In this document: piece after piece, positions 8,121 through 17,913 of the stretch
Position numbering within the stretch: the stretch's first letter is position 1
How the letters are laid out: every line of letters begins with the position of its first letter
From: Halomicrobium katesii DSM 19301
GTDB lineage: Archaea; Halobacteriota; Halobacteria; Halobacteriales; Haloarculaceae
Assembly (NCBI RefSeq): GCF_000379085.1
Contig: NZ_KB905378.1
Span: 1,205,253-1,269,252, forward strand
Reading direction: 5' to 3'
Length of the DNA: 64,000 nucleotides
The notes under the pieces: generated by a model
Database searches by the model: none
The model's input: the letters and a program-made list of their open reading frames with translations, nothing else
What the model was told of the DNA's origin: nothing
Translations under genes and position numbers: made by a program

Positions 8121-8300
8121 TGTACGGGTCTCTGTACTGGCTGTGCTGGCGCAGTTACCGCCTGTGCACTCTGTGCCCCAGCGTGTGCAAATCCCGTCGG
8201 CCCACTCACCTGCCCAATTTGCTTGTTCCCCGTCTGCCACGGCGTCTTGGTCGCTGCGTGTGCCGCCTGTGCTGTCTGTCTCGACAACCACCACTTCTAG
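8082..8300 (+). CDS. 12-cysteine hydrophobic peptide, 5' end replaced by IS5 DNA
   Basis: Frame of 72 residues. The first 13 (MIRFPYRIFNRAE) are encoded by the end of the adjacent IS5 fragment, so the native start is lost. The 58-60 residues after the junction at 8120 contain 12 cysteines in CxxC and CxxxC spacing (CTGLCTGCAG, CALCAPAC, CPICLFPVC, CAACAVC) among Ala, Val, Leu and Pro. Two lie in a CPIC motif and the tail is LDNHHF. Cys-rich hydrophobic secreted peptides of this size in haloarchaea include microhalocins of the HalC8 type; that is only a resemblance in composition. Could also be a metal-binding tail. Whether it is still expressed is unknown. Confidence 0.45.
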   Translation: MIRFPYRIFNRAECTGLCTGCAGAVTACALCAPACANPVGPLTCPICLFPVCHGVLVAACAACAVCLDNHHF

Positions 8301-8630
8301 AAGATCGCGAAACCACAGCGCCGAGAGGTACAAACCGGTTCGACATCTGTTTTTTATTGGGCGAGTAGATAGGTCCGACAGAACGGTATACGCACTCACC
8401 CGCCGCTGTCGTAGTTCACTGACGGTTCTTTTCGGTGAGAAGTTGCTTTTTATATTCTCATTCCCCCGGGCCAGCACCCAGTGCCACGCTCTTCATCGTT
8501 GAAATCGTGCACCCTGGCTCTGTGGCCGAGGGAAAGCAGCAATCCGTACCGCTACTCGCCACTGACAGTCTACGAGATGCTCGAGGCCTTCACCAGAGAC
8601 GCACAGTCGTCAAGCCGAGTGCTCTTTCCG
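8301..8630. other. intergenic region with T-run and small coding-like tail
   Basis: No supported gene. A T-run follows the Cys-rich frame (next entry). From about 8505 one plus-strand frame reads SNPYRYSPLTVYEMLEAF and ends at a stop near 8645. That is more protein-like than chance but has no start or family match, so it is perhaps the 3' remnant of a deleted gene. Confidence 0.35.
8349..8356 (+). terminator. T-run after the Cys-rich frame
   Basis: A run of six T (gttttttat) lies 50 bp downstream of the stop codon at 8300. Archaeal transcription ends at such U-rich stretches. There is no strong hairpin before it. Confidence 0.35.
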
Positions 8631-9410
8631 TCAGTCCTCACCTGACTGCTCGTCGAGCCAGCCCACCAGCGCGTCCGAGACGGCGGCACTCTCCTCGATG
8701 AAGGCCCAGTGGCCGCCCTCGACGGCGCGGTACTCCCCTCGCGGGAGGTCCGCGGCCAGGGACTCGCCGGCCGACGCCGGAACGATCTCGTCGTCGACGC
8801 CGTGCAGCACCAGCGTCGGCAGCGTGATCTCGTACAGCGATGGGGCCTCGAACGCCCGCATCGCGGCGGCCTGTGCGTCCCACGCCGCCGGCTCGGCGTC
8901 GTCGGTCTGTCGCCACTCGACCAGCTCCTCGCGGATGGTGGGGTGGTCGGTCAGATCCGATGCGAACGCGGTCTGCAGCGACGTTTCGAGCGCCGCGCGG
9001 TCGTCCAGCGGGGCACGGAGGTCGTCCAGCTTGTCGGTCACCGCGTCGCCGCTGGCGGCGGTCCCGAAGAGCGTCAGCGACGCCCCGCGGTCGTACTCGT
9101 GGGCGTAGGCCAGGGCGACCATCCCGCCCAGTCCCGCGCCGACGAGGTGGACCCGCGCGACGCCGGCATCGGCAAACACCGCCTCCAGATCGGCCGCGAG
9201 TCGGTCGACACTGTAGGGCCCCGGCGGCGCGTCCGAGCGCCCGGTCCCGCGGAGGTCCCACACGAGGCTCTCGTATGGGCCGGCGACGACGCCGTGTTGC
9301 CAGCTCCAGAGCCACGCGCCGGCCCCCACGTCGTTGACGAACGCCACTGTCTCGCCGTCACCCTCGCGCTCGTAGTGTACTGCGACGCCGTCGGCTGTCG
9401 CGGTCGGCAT
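8631..9410 (-). CDS. alpha/beta-fold hydrolase lacking the usual nucleophile
   Basis: 259 residues from the internal ATG (MPTATADGVAVHYER), preferred over an ATG 8 codons upstream because it begins the family's first beta strand. Fold landmarks are VAFVNDVGAG (oxyanion-hole region), WDLRGTGRSD, and GVDDEIVP plus GGHWAFIEE (acid and His). The nucleophile elbow reads HLVGAGLGGM: the position normally Ser (GxSxG) is Gly. It may be catalytically dead or work without a covalent nucleophile. A single transcription unit, convergent with nothing. Substrate unknown. Confidence 0.75.
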   Translation of the reverse strand: MPTATADGVAVHYEREGDGETVAFVNDVGAGAWLWSWQHGVVAGPYESLVWDLRGTGRSDAPPGPYSVDRLAADLEAVFADAGVARVHLVGAGLGGMVALAYAHEYDRGASLTLFGTAASGDAVTDKLDDLRAPLDDRAALETSLQTAFASDLTDHPTIREELVEWRQTDDAEPAAWDAQAAAMRAFEAPSLYEITLPTLVLHGVDDEIVPASAGESLAADLPRGEYRAVEGGHWAFIEESAAVSDALVGWLDEQSGED

Positions 9411-9449
9411 AGTCGAGCCGTGGCCCGCGAGCACGTTGTGCGTATCGGT

Positions 9450-10406
9450 TCACCGAACGGGCTCCTCGGGAGCCGGCGGGACGACGCCCTCGGCGGCGGC
9501 GCTGCGGTAGTAGTACCCCCACAGCGCGCCCAGCGAGTAGGTCCCCCAGGCCCGGACGACGACGGGGCCGACGAGCGTAATCACCGACAGCACCGCCGCG
9601 ACGGCGACCGCGACGATCCCGGCGAGCCAGGCGAGCCACGCTCTGACGTACGTCCCCGAGGTCGCGAACCGACCGGTCGACGCCCGCGAGAACGCCGTTC
9701 GAAGCTCGCCGGTCGCGGCGTAGACCGTCAGCGACGCCGGGAACGGGTAGAGTCCCAGCACGCCGGTCGTCACGCCCAGTGCGATCCCGAGCGGTTCGTC
9801 GACGGTCCAGACCGCCGCTGTGGCCCCCCCACCGACTGCCAGGATCGACCCGTAGAGCCCCGCCACGAGCAGGCACTGGAGCCCGCCGACCAGCGACTCG
9901 CCGTAGTCGTCGAACGCCGGCCGCTCGCGCTGGCCCCGCGCGACCGCGCCACAGAGACGGAAGCCGTACCCGACGGTGACGAGCGAGAAGACGGGCAACA
10001 CGAGCGCGAGCAGCTCCACGACCCCGCCGACGACCAGCGGCCGGTAGTCCTCCTCGACCGGATAGGTCGCTGCCACGCCGAACGACCAGCGACCGGCGAA
10101 GGGCGACGGCCCCGACGGGTCCGTCGACGGCGGGGCGTCTTCGTCGGCCCCGTCCCCGTTCTCACCGCTCGCGAGCGTGTCGTCGATCTCCGCCAGCGGC
10201 TTCGACTCCTCACCTCCGGCCCCGTTCGTGGCGTCGCCCCCATCGGAGTCGGCGTCGTCCCCCTCTTCCCAGGGGATCTCCGGCTCGGGCGGTTCAGGGA
10301 ACGAATCGCCCGGCGGGTCGATCCGGTGCCTGACCGCCTGCTCGCAGGACGGACACGTCTGTGTCTCGAAATCCGTCTTCGTCCCGCAGGCCAGACAGTA
10401 TGGCAT
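9450..10406 (-). CDS. zinc-ribbon plus DUF4013-like membrane protein
   Basis: 318 residues. The N-terminus carries a zinc ribbon (MPYCLACGTKTDFE...CPSCEQAV, two CxxC pairs). A roughly 70-residue low-complexity acidic linker follows. The C-terminal about 210 residues have six or so hydrophobic segments (LVVGGVVELLALVLPVFSLV, AGIVAVAVAAVLSVITLVGP) as in DUF4013 proteins. It probably sits in the membrane with the ribbon in the cytoplasm. It is 51 bp downstream of alaS on the same strand but has its own gap. Role unknown. Confidence 0.7.
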   Translation of the reverse strand: MPYCLACGTKTDFETQTCPSCEQAVRHRIDPPGDSFPEPPEPEIPWEEGDDADSDGGDATNGAGGEESKPLAEIDDTLASGENGDGADEDAPPSTDPSGPSPFAGRWSFGVAATYPVEEDYRPLVVGGVVELLALVLPVFSLVTVGYGFRLCGAVARGQRERPAFDDYGESLVGGLQCLLVAGLYGSILAVGGGATAAVWTVDEPLGIALGVTTGVLGLYPFPASLTVYAATGELRTAFSRASTGRFATSGTYVRAWLAWLAGIVAVAVAAVLSVITLVGPVVVRAWGTYSLGALWGYYYRSAAAEGVVPPAPEEPVR

Positions 10407-10457
10407 CACTCGCCCATTCCGCGTCGAAATAAAAGTAGCTTGGTACTCCGGGAGCGG

Positions 10458-13232
10458 TTACGCGTTCGCGACCTGCCGGAGGATCTCCGGGGCCGCTTCG
10501 AGCGCGTCGTCGAGCCTGTCGGCGTCGGGACCGCCACCCTGTGCGAAGTCCGGCGGACCGCCGCCGCCGCCGCCGACGCGGCCGGCGAGTTCGCCGACGA
10601 CCTCGCCGGCGTTGACCGCGACGCCGTCGGGGACGGCGACGACGAACTGCGCACCGCTGGCACCGGAGCCCAGCACGGCGATCGAGCCCTGTTCGACGAC
10701 GGCGTTGGCCTGGGCCCGGAGTTCGTCCATGTCGGCGTCGATGCGCTGGACGACGGCGGTCGTGTCTGCGACCTCGATCTCTTCGCTGTCCCCGCCGCCG
10801 CTGGCGCGGGCCTCGGCGAGCTGTTCCTTGAGGTCCTCGATCTCCTTGCCGCGGGCCTTCCACTCGTCGAAGAAGCGTGCGGCGGTCTCGGGCACGTCCT
10901 CGTTGGCCACGTCGAACAGTTCGGCCGTCTCGTAGAGCGCGTCCTCGATCTCGTGTGTGGCGTCGATGGCCGCGTCACCGGCGGCGAAGGTGAGCCGGAT
11001 GACGCCGTCCTGGATCCGCTCGGTGTTCAACAGCTTGATCGCCCCGATGTCGCCGGTCCGGCCGACGTGGGTGCCACCGCAGGCCTGCACGTCGTCGGCG
11101 ACGTGAATCAGGCGGATCTGCTCGCCGGTCGGGATCCCGCCCTGGTAGAGGTCGAATCCGTGTGCCTTCTCGGCCTCGTGGCGATCTGGCCACTCCTGGG
11201 TGACGGCGGCGTTGTCCCTCACGATCTCGTTGGCGCGGTGCTCGATCTCCTTGACCTGTTCGCGACTGATCGACTCGTAGTGGCGGATGTCGATCCGCGA
11301 GGAGTCGGTCCCCTTCTGTGCGCCGGCCTGACGGACGTGCTCGCCCAGTACCTGCCGGGCGCTGTGGATGACGACGTGTGTCGCGGTGTGGTGGCGCATC
11401 AGCCGACGGCGACGGGTGGCGTCGACCTGCCCGCGGACGAACTCTCCGGTGCCCGGATCGGCGTCACAGGTGTGGACGATGACGCCGCCGTGGACCTGTA
11501 CGTCGGTCACCTCGCCGGTGACGTCGTCGGTCGAGATGGTCCCGTGGTCCGGGGGCTGGCCCCCGCCTTCGGGGTAGAACATCGTCTGGTCGAGCACCAC
11601 GTCGTAGTCGCCGTCCTCGCGGTCGAACACTTCGAGGACGACCGCCTCGAACTCCATGCGCTGTTGGTCCTCGTAGTAGAGCCGGTCGGTCTCTGGGAGT
11701 TCGTCGAGCCGTTTCTCGTGTGGGACCGTCGCCTCAACTTCTACGGCCTGGCCGCCGCCGTGGCGGTCAGCGACGAGTCCGTAGAAGTTGTCGGGCACGT
11801 CCACGTCGACGCCGCGCTCGGCGGCGATCTCCGCGACCATGTCCGGCTGGATGCCGTGGGAGTCGTACAGCTCGATCAGCTCGGTCACCGGGATCGGTTC
11901 GCCTCGCTCGGCGTAGTCGTCGGCCAGCTGGCGGACCTTCCGTCCGCCACGGTCCAGCGTCTCGCGGTACTTCTCGACCTCGGTCCGGACGATGTCGCGG
12001 ACGGTGTCGCGGTTGTCGTAGCCCAGCCGGTCGGCCTGCATGTCGACGAGTTCGTCCAGGGGCGCGTCGACGCCGACCGTGTCGACGAGGCGCTTGGTGC
12101 GACGCAGCACCATCCGCGCGAGATAGCCCGTGCCGACGTTCGAGGGGACGATGCCGTCGCCGAGCATGTACGCGAGCGTCCGGGAGTGGTCGGCGATGGC
12201 GTAGATGTCTTCGAGGGGCTCCATCAGCTCGACGAGCCGCGCCGTCTCGACGCCCAGCTGCTCGGCCATGGTGTCGCGGGCCGCCTCGACGTCCTCGGCC
12301 TCGTCGATGTCCATGTGGCCGGCCAGCTTGGCCGCCCGAAAGACGATCTCGTCTTCCTCGTCGGTGTAGTCGAGCCCGGCGTTGTCCCGCAGGAACTCGA
12401 TCATCTCGGGGTAGATCGCCTCGTAGACCGTCGGGGTCCCCTGGCTCATCCAGGTCCAGCGTTCGATCCCGTACCCCGTGTCGACGACCCGGCGGTCCAT
12501 CTCCGAGTAGCTGTTGCCGTCTTTCATCTCGTAGTCGCCGTCGGGGTCCTGCTCGAACTGCATGAACACGAGCGTCGCGAGCTCCAGGCCCTGGTAGATC
12601 ACCTCGAAGCACGGCCCGGCGTTGCCGCCGCCCACCCACACGTCCTCGATGAGGGTCAGCTCGCTGCTGTCGACGCCGAGCTCCTCGAACAGCTCGACGC
12701 AGTACCGGACGGTCTCTTCCTTCCAGTACACCTCGCCCTCGTAGGCGTAGCCCGCCCCCTCGTCGGCGTTGAACGCGTGGTGGCCGCCCATCTCGAAGGC
12801 CATCGTGTGACGCCCGGTCTTGCCGACGTTGTCGATGTCCTGCATCCGGATGCAGGGCTGGGAGACCACGAGCGGGTTCGACGGCGGCGGCGACTGGCCC
12901 GTCGTGACGTGGGGCTGGAAGTCGTAGATCGACGCCTGCGTCAACAGTACGTCGTCGCGCCAGCGGTTGGCGGCGACGGGATAGGGGTCGACCCGCCCGT
13001 GGTCGCGCTCTTCGAAGAAGGAGAGAAACGTCTCGCGCATCTCTTCGAGCGAGAGCGTCTCTTCGAAGCCGGGATCGTCGATGAAGCCGTACTCGGCACA
13101 GGGCGGCTCACCGCAGGTCTCGCGGGAGGCGTCGCGCGTCCAGAAGTGATCGCCACACGTCTCACACGTCAGCCGCTCGAACCCCTCCTCCTCGAAGTAG
13201 TCGAGTCGATATTCGTCGGCGAGGTCGCTCAT
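10458..13232 (-). CDS. alaS: alanine--tRNA ligase
   Basis: 924 residues from [15 protein letters not shown]; the longer frame adds 16 residues unlike the family. The archaeal N-terminal zinc site (CETCGDHFW...CGEPPC, about residues 20-40) precedes the class II core. The editing domain shows the HHTATHVV zinc-site motif and CGGTHVG. The C-terminal oligomerisation/C-Ala region is Gly-rich ([21 protein letters not shown]). It charges tRNA-Ala and hydrolyses mischarged Ser and Gly. Full length, no lesions. The complementary strand has a very long open frame, an artefact of the codon pattern. Confidence 0.97.
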   Translation of the reverse strand: MSDLADEYRLDYFEEEGFERLTCETCGDHFWTRDASRETCGEPPCAEYGFIDDPGFEETLSLEEMRETFLSFFEERDHGRVDPYPVAANRWRDDVLLTQASIYDFQPHVTTGQSPPPSNPLVVSQPCIRMQDIDNVGKTGRHTMAFEMGGHHAFNADEGAGYAYEGEVYWKEETVRYCVELFEELGVDSSELTLIEDVWVGGGNAGPCFEVIYQGLELATLVFMQFEQDPDGDYEMKDGNSYSEMDRRVVDTGYGIERWTWMSQGTPTVYEAIYPEMIEFLRDNAGLDYTDEEDEIVFRAAKLAGHMDIDEAEDVEAARDTMAEQLGVETARLVELMEPLEDIYAIADHSRTLAYMLGDGIVPSNVGTGYLARMVLRRTKRLVDTVGVDAPLDELVDMQADRLGYDNRDTVRDIVRTEVEKYRETLDRGGRKVRQLADDYAERGEPIPVTELIELYDSHGIQPDMVAEIAAERGVDVDVPDNFYGLVADRHGGGQAVEVEATVPHEKRLDELPETDRLYYEDQQRMEFEAVVLEVFDREDGDYDVVLDQTMFYPEGGGQPPDHGTISTDDVTGEVTDVQVHGGVIVHTCDADPGTGEFVRGQVDATRRRRLMRHHTATHVVIHSARQVLGEHVRQAGAQKGTDSSRIDIRHYESISREQVKEIEHRANEIVRDNAAVTQEWPDRHEAEKAHGFDLYQGGIPTGEQIRLIHVADDVQACGGTHVGRTGDIGAIKLLNTERIQDGVIRLTFAAGDAAIDATHEIEDALYETAELFDVANEDVPETAARFFDEWKARGKEIEDLKEQLAEARASGGGDSEEIEVADTTAVVQRIDADMDELRAQANAVVEQGSIAVLGSGASGAQFVVAVPDGVAVNAGEVVGELAGRVGGGGGGPPDFAQGGGPDADRLDDALEAAPEILRQVANA

Positions 13233-13399
13233 TGGGATACTGTTGGCCCAGCAGCGGGTAAAACAGTTCCGAAGGCTCAATCCGTGACAGCCGGCGTGAC
13301 GCGCCGTCTACCGCCGCCGGTCTTAAGCGTTGCCCGGTCGTGTCAGACGCGCCACGACCACCACACGAGTTTTATTTCCCCCTTCGATTCTCCGGCCGC

Positions 13400-13873
13400 A
13401 TGTCAACAGAAAACGTCGACGCGCAGCGAACCGCGATCGGGACCGCCGACTGGAAGGCCGGCGTCCTCGGTGGCATCGCTGGCGCGCTCGCGATGGGTGT
13501 ACTGGTGCTGGTGATGAACGACGCGACGCTCGCCGTCGCGATTCCGTCGCTGTACGGCCTCGCGCCGCCGCCCAACCCCGGCCTCGGGATGGCCGTCCAC
13601 GTCTCTCACGGGGCCGTGCTGGGCGTCGGCTTCGCCGCGCTCGCACAGGCGCTCGACGTGCGAGAGACGAACCGTCTCGCTGGACTCGGCCTCGGCTGGG
13701 GCGTGCTCACATGGATCGGGCTGGCCGCGCTGGTGATGCCGGTCTGGCTGAGCGTCGTCGGGTCGCCGGCCTCGCCGCCGTTCCCGAACTTCGCGCCGCC
13801 GTCGCTGCTGTGGCACGCCGTCTACGGGCTGGTGCTTGGCGTCGTCGCGGCCGCGCTGCGAACCCGGCTCTGA
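13400..13873 (+). CDS. small integral membrane protein, unknown
   Basis: 157 residues from MSTENVDAQRT; the longer frame adds a Pro/His leader without sense. Four hydrophobic segments (AGVLGGIAGALAMGVLVLV, VSHGAVLGVGFAALAQAL, GLGWGVLTWIGLAALVMPVW, LWHAVYGLVLGVVAAALR) with a short acidic N-terminus. It is divergent from alaS and convergent with the RFC gene. The 82-bp palindrome begins 2 bp after its stop codon. It resembles haloarchaeal DUF6789-like proteins, though this is not certain. Confidence 0.6.
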   Translation: MSTENVDAQRTAIGTADWKAGVLGGIAGALAMGVLVLVMNDATLAVAIPSLYGLAPPPNPGLGMAVHVSHGAVLGVGFAALAQALDVRETNRLAGLGLGWGVLTWIGLAALVMPVWLSVVGSPASPPFPNFAPPSLLWHAVYGLVLGVVAAALRTRL

Positions 13874-13875
13874 TC

Positions 13876-13957
13876 ATACGGAAAGTTGTAGGTCTTTACC
13901 AGATCGACCGCACGCCGTCGTGCGGTCGACTGGGTAAACGCCTACAACCGTCCGTAT
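13876..13957. repeat. 82-bp imperfect palindrome, copy A
   Basis: Arms of 38 bases (about 31 pairing) around a 6-base centre, starting atacggaaagttgtagg and ending ccgtccgtat. By eye it is identical in sequence and orientation to copy C at 19940-20021. Copy B at 19511-19592 is the same in inverse orientation with a few end changes. It lies between two convergent genes and its last base is the first base of the RFC stop codon. Best explained as a MITE-like repeat that may also act as a two-way terminator. Confidence 0.85.
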
Positions 13958-16900
13958 CAGTCGTCCAGGCTCAGCGAGGCCAGCATCGCTTCGAGCTGGA
14001 TCCGCTCGTTGGCCCCCTCGGTGATCCGGTAGTCCGTCTCGCCGACCCGGTCGAGGATGCGCACGGCCTGCTCGTCCGGCACGTCGAACTCCCAGATCGA
14101 GCGGTGGAGCTGGTCGATGATGTCGCCACCGGCGATCCCCTCGTCGGTGATGAGGTCGTCGAGCTGGGAGCGTGCGGCCGTGAAATCGCCGTCGATGGCG
14201 TCCTGCACCATCCCCTGGATGACCTCCGGCCGGGCCGTCGAGGTGATCGCGAAGACCGCTTCCTCGTCGACAACGTCGCCGGAGACCGACGCCGCCTGCA
14301 GGCCGTTGATCGCCTTGCGCATGTCGCCCCCGGCGGCGTAGACCAGGGCGTCGACGCCGTCGTCGGTGAGTTCGATCCCCTCCTCGTCGGCGATGTGGCG
14401 GATCTCCGCCTCGACGGCGGCCTCGCCCAGCGGCGAGAAGCGGAAGACGGCACACCGCGACTGGATCGGGTCGATAATCTGGCTGGAGTAATTGCAGGAC
14501 ATGACGAAGCGGACGTTGTTCGAGAACTGCTCCATCGTCCGGCGGAGTGCTGACTGGGCGTCGCTGGTAAGCGCGTCGGCCTCATCAAGGAATATTATTC
14601 TGTAGTCGACACCGCCGAAAGAAGTCCGTGCGAAGCTCTTGATCCGGTCTCGGACCACGTCGATGCCGCGCTCGTCGGAGGCGTTCAGTTCGAGGAAGTG
14701 CTCCTGCCAGTCGTCGCCGTACAGTTCCCGGGCGATGGCAGTCGCCGAGGTCGTGTTGTGCATCACAGTTGGAACCTGCCCAGCAACGTAGTTTCGATGG
14801 TCCGGAACCGTCAAATCGTACACATCGAGATTGTCCGATATCGGCTCTACAGTAGTCACTTCGTCGAAGTAGAGGTCAGCCTCGACCAGCGAGTCGAGTG
14901 TCGACAGACGTTCGAGTGTCGACATCGAGAGCATCTCGTCGGTGATCGTCTTGACGCGATCAGCAACCGTCGCAAACCGGGGCATCGAACTGACTTCCCA
15001 GTCGTCGTTCGTCAGTAGATTGGCGACATCAGTACCCAGCATCGACGTATTCTCCGCAACCCGATTGTACGATATATCGAGGCGTTCGATAGCGCTGTGC
15101 AATCTCTCCTGAACCAGACGGACATCCGGGAAGTCAACTCCCGATGCCTGTTCGAGGAGCCCCATCGTTCGGGTTGCATACGGGGTTCGTTCACCCACGG
15201 CATACTCTTCGATCCGACCTTTATTGATGCCAGTCACACCAGCAGCCGCTTCGAGGGTCTTGCCGTCTGCGAGCGCTGTTCTCTGTTCGCTCCACTGGAT
15301 TGGTAACTGTGAGAGCGAACGGATTTTCGGCTCGATCTGGGTCAGTTCAGTGCGGACTGTCTGTGCCGTCTCCAGTTTCGAGGACGCTGCTTCGACTACT
15401 GACTCCACCGCGTCTGTGTAGGCGAGGCGCCCGGGGGACGTGGAATCGAGCGACGCAGGAACGGCCGAGGATTTGGTCAGTGCGAGACGCTCACAGAGGT
15501 CGTCGACAGCGTTCTGCACGGGTACCGTGTCGTGGTTGGGGTTCGCGGTTTTTTCAACGTGCGTTGCCAGCGCTTCTCGCTTGTGGTCGACCGAGAATCC
15601 GATCGAGTTCTGGAAACGCTGGATTGCAGGTGCCCCCGAAATGGAGAGTGTGTGATATGTCTGCTCGTCTCCCGTCCCGTTGCTCGCAGCTTTTCGTTCC
15701 GTCTTCCGTCGACTGGGAATCCCGACACCCGCGAGGAGGTACGACAGCAGCGAAACGAGCCGTCCGTCCTTTTGAGACAGTTCGATGAAGCCGTTCTTCG
15801 AAACGTGGGCTTCCGCGTCGAAGAAGGCACGAAGGAACGCCGAACGAGAGTGTGCATCAGCACTGACAAGCAGTGAACCGACAGCACCGGGATCGCCACC
15901 CGTTGCCGCCTCGAAGGTAGTCGAACAGCAGTTGAGGAATCTCGTGAGCGAGCGAGTGTTACACTTGACGAACGGAACGTCGTGCTGGATGCCGCGATCC
16001 GGATCGAGATCGAACAGCGTTCGTGCCGACTGCTCGAACCGGTCGAGAAGGTCCTCGTCGGTATTGTAAAACTTGATTCGACCGTTTTCGATCCGCGCCT
16101 CGCTGATCGCGAGACCGAGGAAGGATGCCAGTTCGGGGGTACATTCCCAGACTGGCTCGATCGGTGGCGATCGACTACCGTTCTCCGGAGAGACGTTCTG
16201 TATCGCCTCGATCGCTGTTCGAAGGCGGTCTCCAGAGATACCACAGTCTCTGAGATACGACAACGAACAGACGGTGCCGACATCGTCAAACGACTCGTCT
16301 GAAAGATCACGCGCGACCTGTGCGACGTATTTTGTCGTCGTATCGGCAGAAGCCGCTATTTCCTCGTTCGATCGCCCGTTCCTGAGTCCACAAACGATCT
16401 CTTTTTTCGTCCCGACAAACCCTTCTTCCAGCGGAATATCGTGCTCGTGAGCGAAAGCTTCCGAAACGTGTACGTGTGTTTTTTCGCCATCAAGCTCATC
16501 GATCCAGTCGATCGCGAGATCCGATTCCGGGAACGGGACATCGAGTGGTCGAACGATTCGATCACCGGATTCGAGATCGTCCGCACAACGCCACTCCAAT
16601 CCGTCGTGTGTCAGGACGAGAACCCGATGTTCAGGTGTCGCTGTGATGCTATTACCATCCCGCGTTTCGATACGTACTCCATCGGATGTTGGCTTGGAGA
16701 ACACGTGTGATGGGCGTGTGTACTCGAACTCACGGTCGTCGATCAGAGAGAGAACCTGCAGTGAGGGCGGTGCCTGTTCGAATCCATCAGCGTCGCCGAC
16801 GAGGCGATTGATCCTCGCGACTCCGTCGCTCGTCAGCACGGGAGTCTCGCCTGTGACACATTTTCCCGTTCCGGCCGGCCCCGCGAACAACATGTGGCTC

Positions 16901-17031
16901 AGGTCGTTGCGATCGACGTAGCTCTGCAGGCGCTCGACGATCGTCTCGTGGCCCACCACGTCCGAAAGCGTCTGCGGGCGGTACTTCTCGATCCAGACTT
17001 CTTCCCGGCCCGAACGCTCGACCTCGCTCAT
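13957..17031 (-). CDS. rfcS: replication factor C small subunit, interrupted by an intein
   Basis: 1024-residue precursor. Removing the 702-residue intein (residues 58-759) leaves a 322-residue clamp-loader ATPase, the normal length. Extein features: [14 protein letters not shown], Walker A GPAGTGK split right after the Lys, [10 protein letters not shown] (Walker B), [16 protein letters not shown] (sensor I and SRC arginine finger). With the large subunit it loads PCNA at primer ends. Splicing is essential because the insertion cuts the P-loop. Codons around the Walker B motif (AGA ATA ATA) are unusual for this genome. The stop codon touches the 82-bp palindrome. Confidence 0.95.
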   Translation of the reverse strand: MSEVERSGREEVWIEKYRPQTLSDVVGHETIVERLQSYVDRNDLSHMLFAGPAGTGKCVTGETPVLTSDGVARINRLVGDADGFEQAPPSLQVLSLIDDREFEYTRPSHVFSKPTSDGVRIETRDGNSITATPEHRVLVLTHDGLEWRCADDLESGDRIVRPLDVPFPESDLAIDWIDELDGEKTHVHVSEAFAHEHDIPLEEGFVGTKKEIVCGLRNGRSNEEIAASADTTTKYVAQVARDLSDESFDDVGTVCSLSYLRDCGISGDRLRTAIEAIQNVSPENGSRSPPIEPVWECTPELASFLGLAISEARIENGRIKFYNTDEDLLDRFEQSARTLFDLDPDRGIQHDVPFVKCNTRSLTRFLNCCSTTFEAATGGDPGAVGSLLVSADAHSRSAFLRAFFDAEAHVSKNGFIELSQKDGRLVSLLSYLLAGVGIPSRRKTERKAASNGTGDEQTYHTLSISGAPAIQRFQNSIGFSVDHKREALATHVEKTANPNHDTVPVQNAVDDLCERLALTKSSAVPASLDSTSPGRLAYTDAVESVVEAASSKLETAQTVRTELTQIEPKIRSLSQLPIQWSEQRTALADGKTLEAAAGVTGINKGRIEEYAVGERTPYATRTMGLLEQASGVDFPDVRLVQERLHSAIERLDISYNRVAENTSMLGTDVANLLTNDDWEVSSMPRFATVADRVKTITDEMLSMSTLERLSTLDSLVEADLYFDEVTTVEPISDNLDVYDLTVPDHRNYVAGQVPTVMHNTTSATAIARELYGDDWQEHFLELNASDERGIDVVRDRIKSFARTSFGGVDYRIIFLDEADALTSDAQSALRRTMEQFSNNVRFVMSCNYSSQIIDPIQSRCAVFRFSPLGEAAVEAEIRHIADEEGIELTDDGVDALVYAAGGDMRKAINGLQAASVSGDVVDEEAVFAITSTARPEVIQGMVQDAIDGDFTAARSQLDDLITDEGIAGGDIIDQLHRSIWEFDVPDEQAVRILDRVGETDYRITEGANERIQLEAMLASLSLDD
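14755..16860 (-). other. intein with LAGLIDADG-type homing endonuclease in RFC P-loop
   Basis: 702 residues. Block A begins [13 protein letters not shown], block B is [12 protein letters not shown] (precursor residues about 129-140), block F is [15 protein letters not shown] and block G ends VMHN, with Thr as the +1 residue. Two degenerate dodecapeptide motifs, FLGLAISEA (about 306-312) and [12 protein letters not shown] (about 399-410), mark a homing-endonuclease domain. An HTH-like stretch ([18 protein letters not shown]) precedes it. The region has visibly lower G+C and more Lys/Asn/Ser than the extein, as expected of a laterally acquired element. The P-loop GK/T site is a known intein hotspot in RFC. 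All splice-site residues appear present. Confidence 0.93.
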
Positions 17032-17056
17032 GGGAGAGGGGAGGGCGGGGCCGGCC

Positions 17057-17827
17057 TTAACTGGTTTGAAACTGCGAGGTCGCTGGCGACGCCGTGTTGA
17101 CGCCGACGGTCAGCAGCGTGCCGTACTCGCGGTACCGCTCGACCATCGCCTCGCGCGTCTCCCAGTCCTCGGTCGGGAACTCGCTCTCGGCGGGGATCTC
17201 CGTCTCCGTGTCGGGGATCCGGTCCTGGCTCGCGACGGCGAAGCCGGCCTCGCGGAACGCCTCGCGGTACTGGGCCTCGCTCCACAGCAACATCGGCACG
17301 CCGACCAGCTCCTCCCACTCGTGGGAGTGGACGTGCTCCTCCCAGCGATTCACGGCGCAGTAGAAGGTGCCGCCGGGGCGCAGGACGCGGCGGAGTTCGG
17401 CGAGCACGGCGTGTGGGTCCTGTGCGTAGTAGAACGCCTCCATCGAGAAGCAGTGGTCGATGCTGTCGTCGTCGAAGGGCAGGTGCTCGAAGTCACCGAC
17501 AGCGAAGCCGACCCGCGGGTCGTCGGTGTAGGAGCTGGCGTTGTGGGCCATCTCCGGGGCGGCGTCGACGCCGTAGACGCGGCCCGCGCCCTTCGTCTCG
17601 CGCAGGGCGCGGCCGGCGTAGCCGCTGCCACAGCCCAGATCGAGGACGGTGTCGCCCTCGTCTCGCGGGTCGCTTCGCTCCTCGCTCGACTGTTCCGAGG
17701 CGCTGCGCGCCTCGCTCTCGACGGGCATTCGAGCCAGCGCGTGCTTGGCCGTGTGCCAGTGGCGTCGTTCCATGCCCTGATCCTTGCCCGAGCGGGCCCA
17801 CTCGTCGAAGGCGTCGCTGACGCTCAT
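17057..17827 (-). CDS. class I SAM-dependent methyltransferase
   Basis: 256 residues from [10 protein letters not shown], chosen because the upstream extension is Arg-rich non-homologous sequence. Motif I is [15 protein letters not shown], with an acidic motif II ([10 protein letters not shown]) and post-motif region ([17 protein letters not shown]). A UbiE-like small-molecule methyltransferase is likely; the substrate cannot be told. A charged insertion ([20 protein letters not shown]) before motif I is unusual. It lies upstream of the RFC gene, 25 bp apart on the same strand, so co-transcription is possible. Confidence 0.8.
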   Translation of the reverse strand: MSVSDAFDEWARSGKDQGMERRHWHTAKHALARMPVESEARSASEQSSEERSDPRDEGDTVLDLGCGSGYAGRALRETKGAGRVYGVDAAPEMAHNASSYTDDPRVGFAVGDFEHLPFDDDSIDHCFSMEAFYYAQDPHAVLAELRRVLRPGGTFYCAVNRWEEHVHSHEWEELVGVPMLLWSEAQYREAFREAGFAVASQDRIPDTETEIPAESEFPTEDWETREAMVERYREYGTLLTVGVNTASPATSQFQTS

Positions 17828-17913
17828 AGGCGATCGAACGCGGGGACGGGACAAAACCGGTTCGGAAGATCGTGACCGAAACACTCATTTTCCGTTCTTC
17901 TGTAGGCAAAATT

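Noticed and set aside
8505..8645. Small gene ending YEMLEAFTRDAQ
   Set aside because: Reads like protein but has no start codon, no family match and a Ser/Arg-rich rest; kept only as a remark on the intergenic region.
9408..9434. Upstream ATG of the alpha/beta hydrolase at 9434
   Set aside because: Adds MLAGHGST with no family support; the internal ATG begins the first conserved strand.
8709..13514. A 1601-codon open frame on the plus strand
   Set aside because: It runs antisense to the hydrolase, zinc-ribbon membrane protein and alaS genes. Long antisense frames are expected in G+C-rich DNA and the translation (Arg/Gly/Val/Asp-rich, no domains) has no protein sense.
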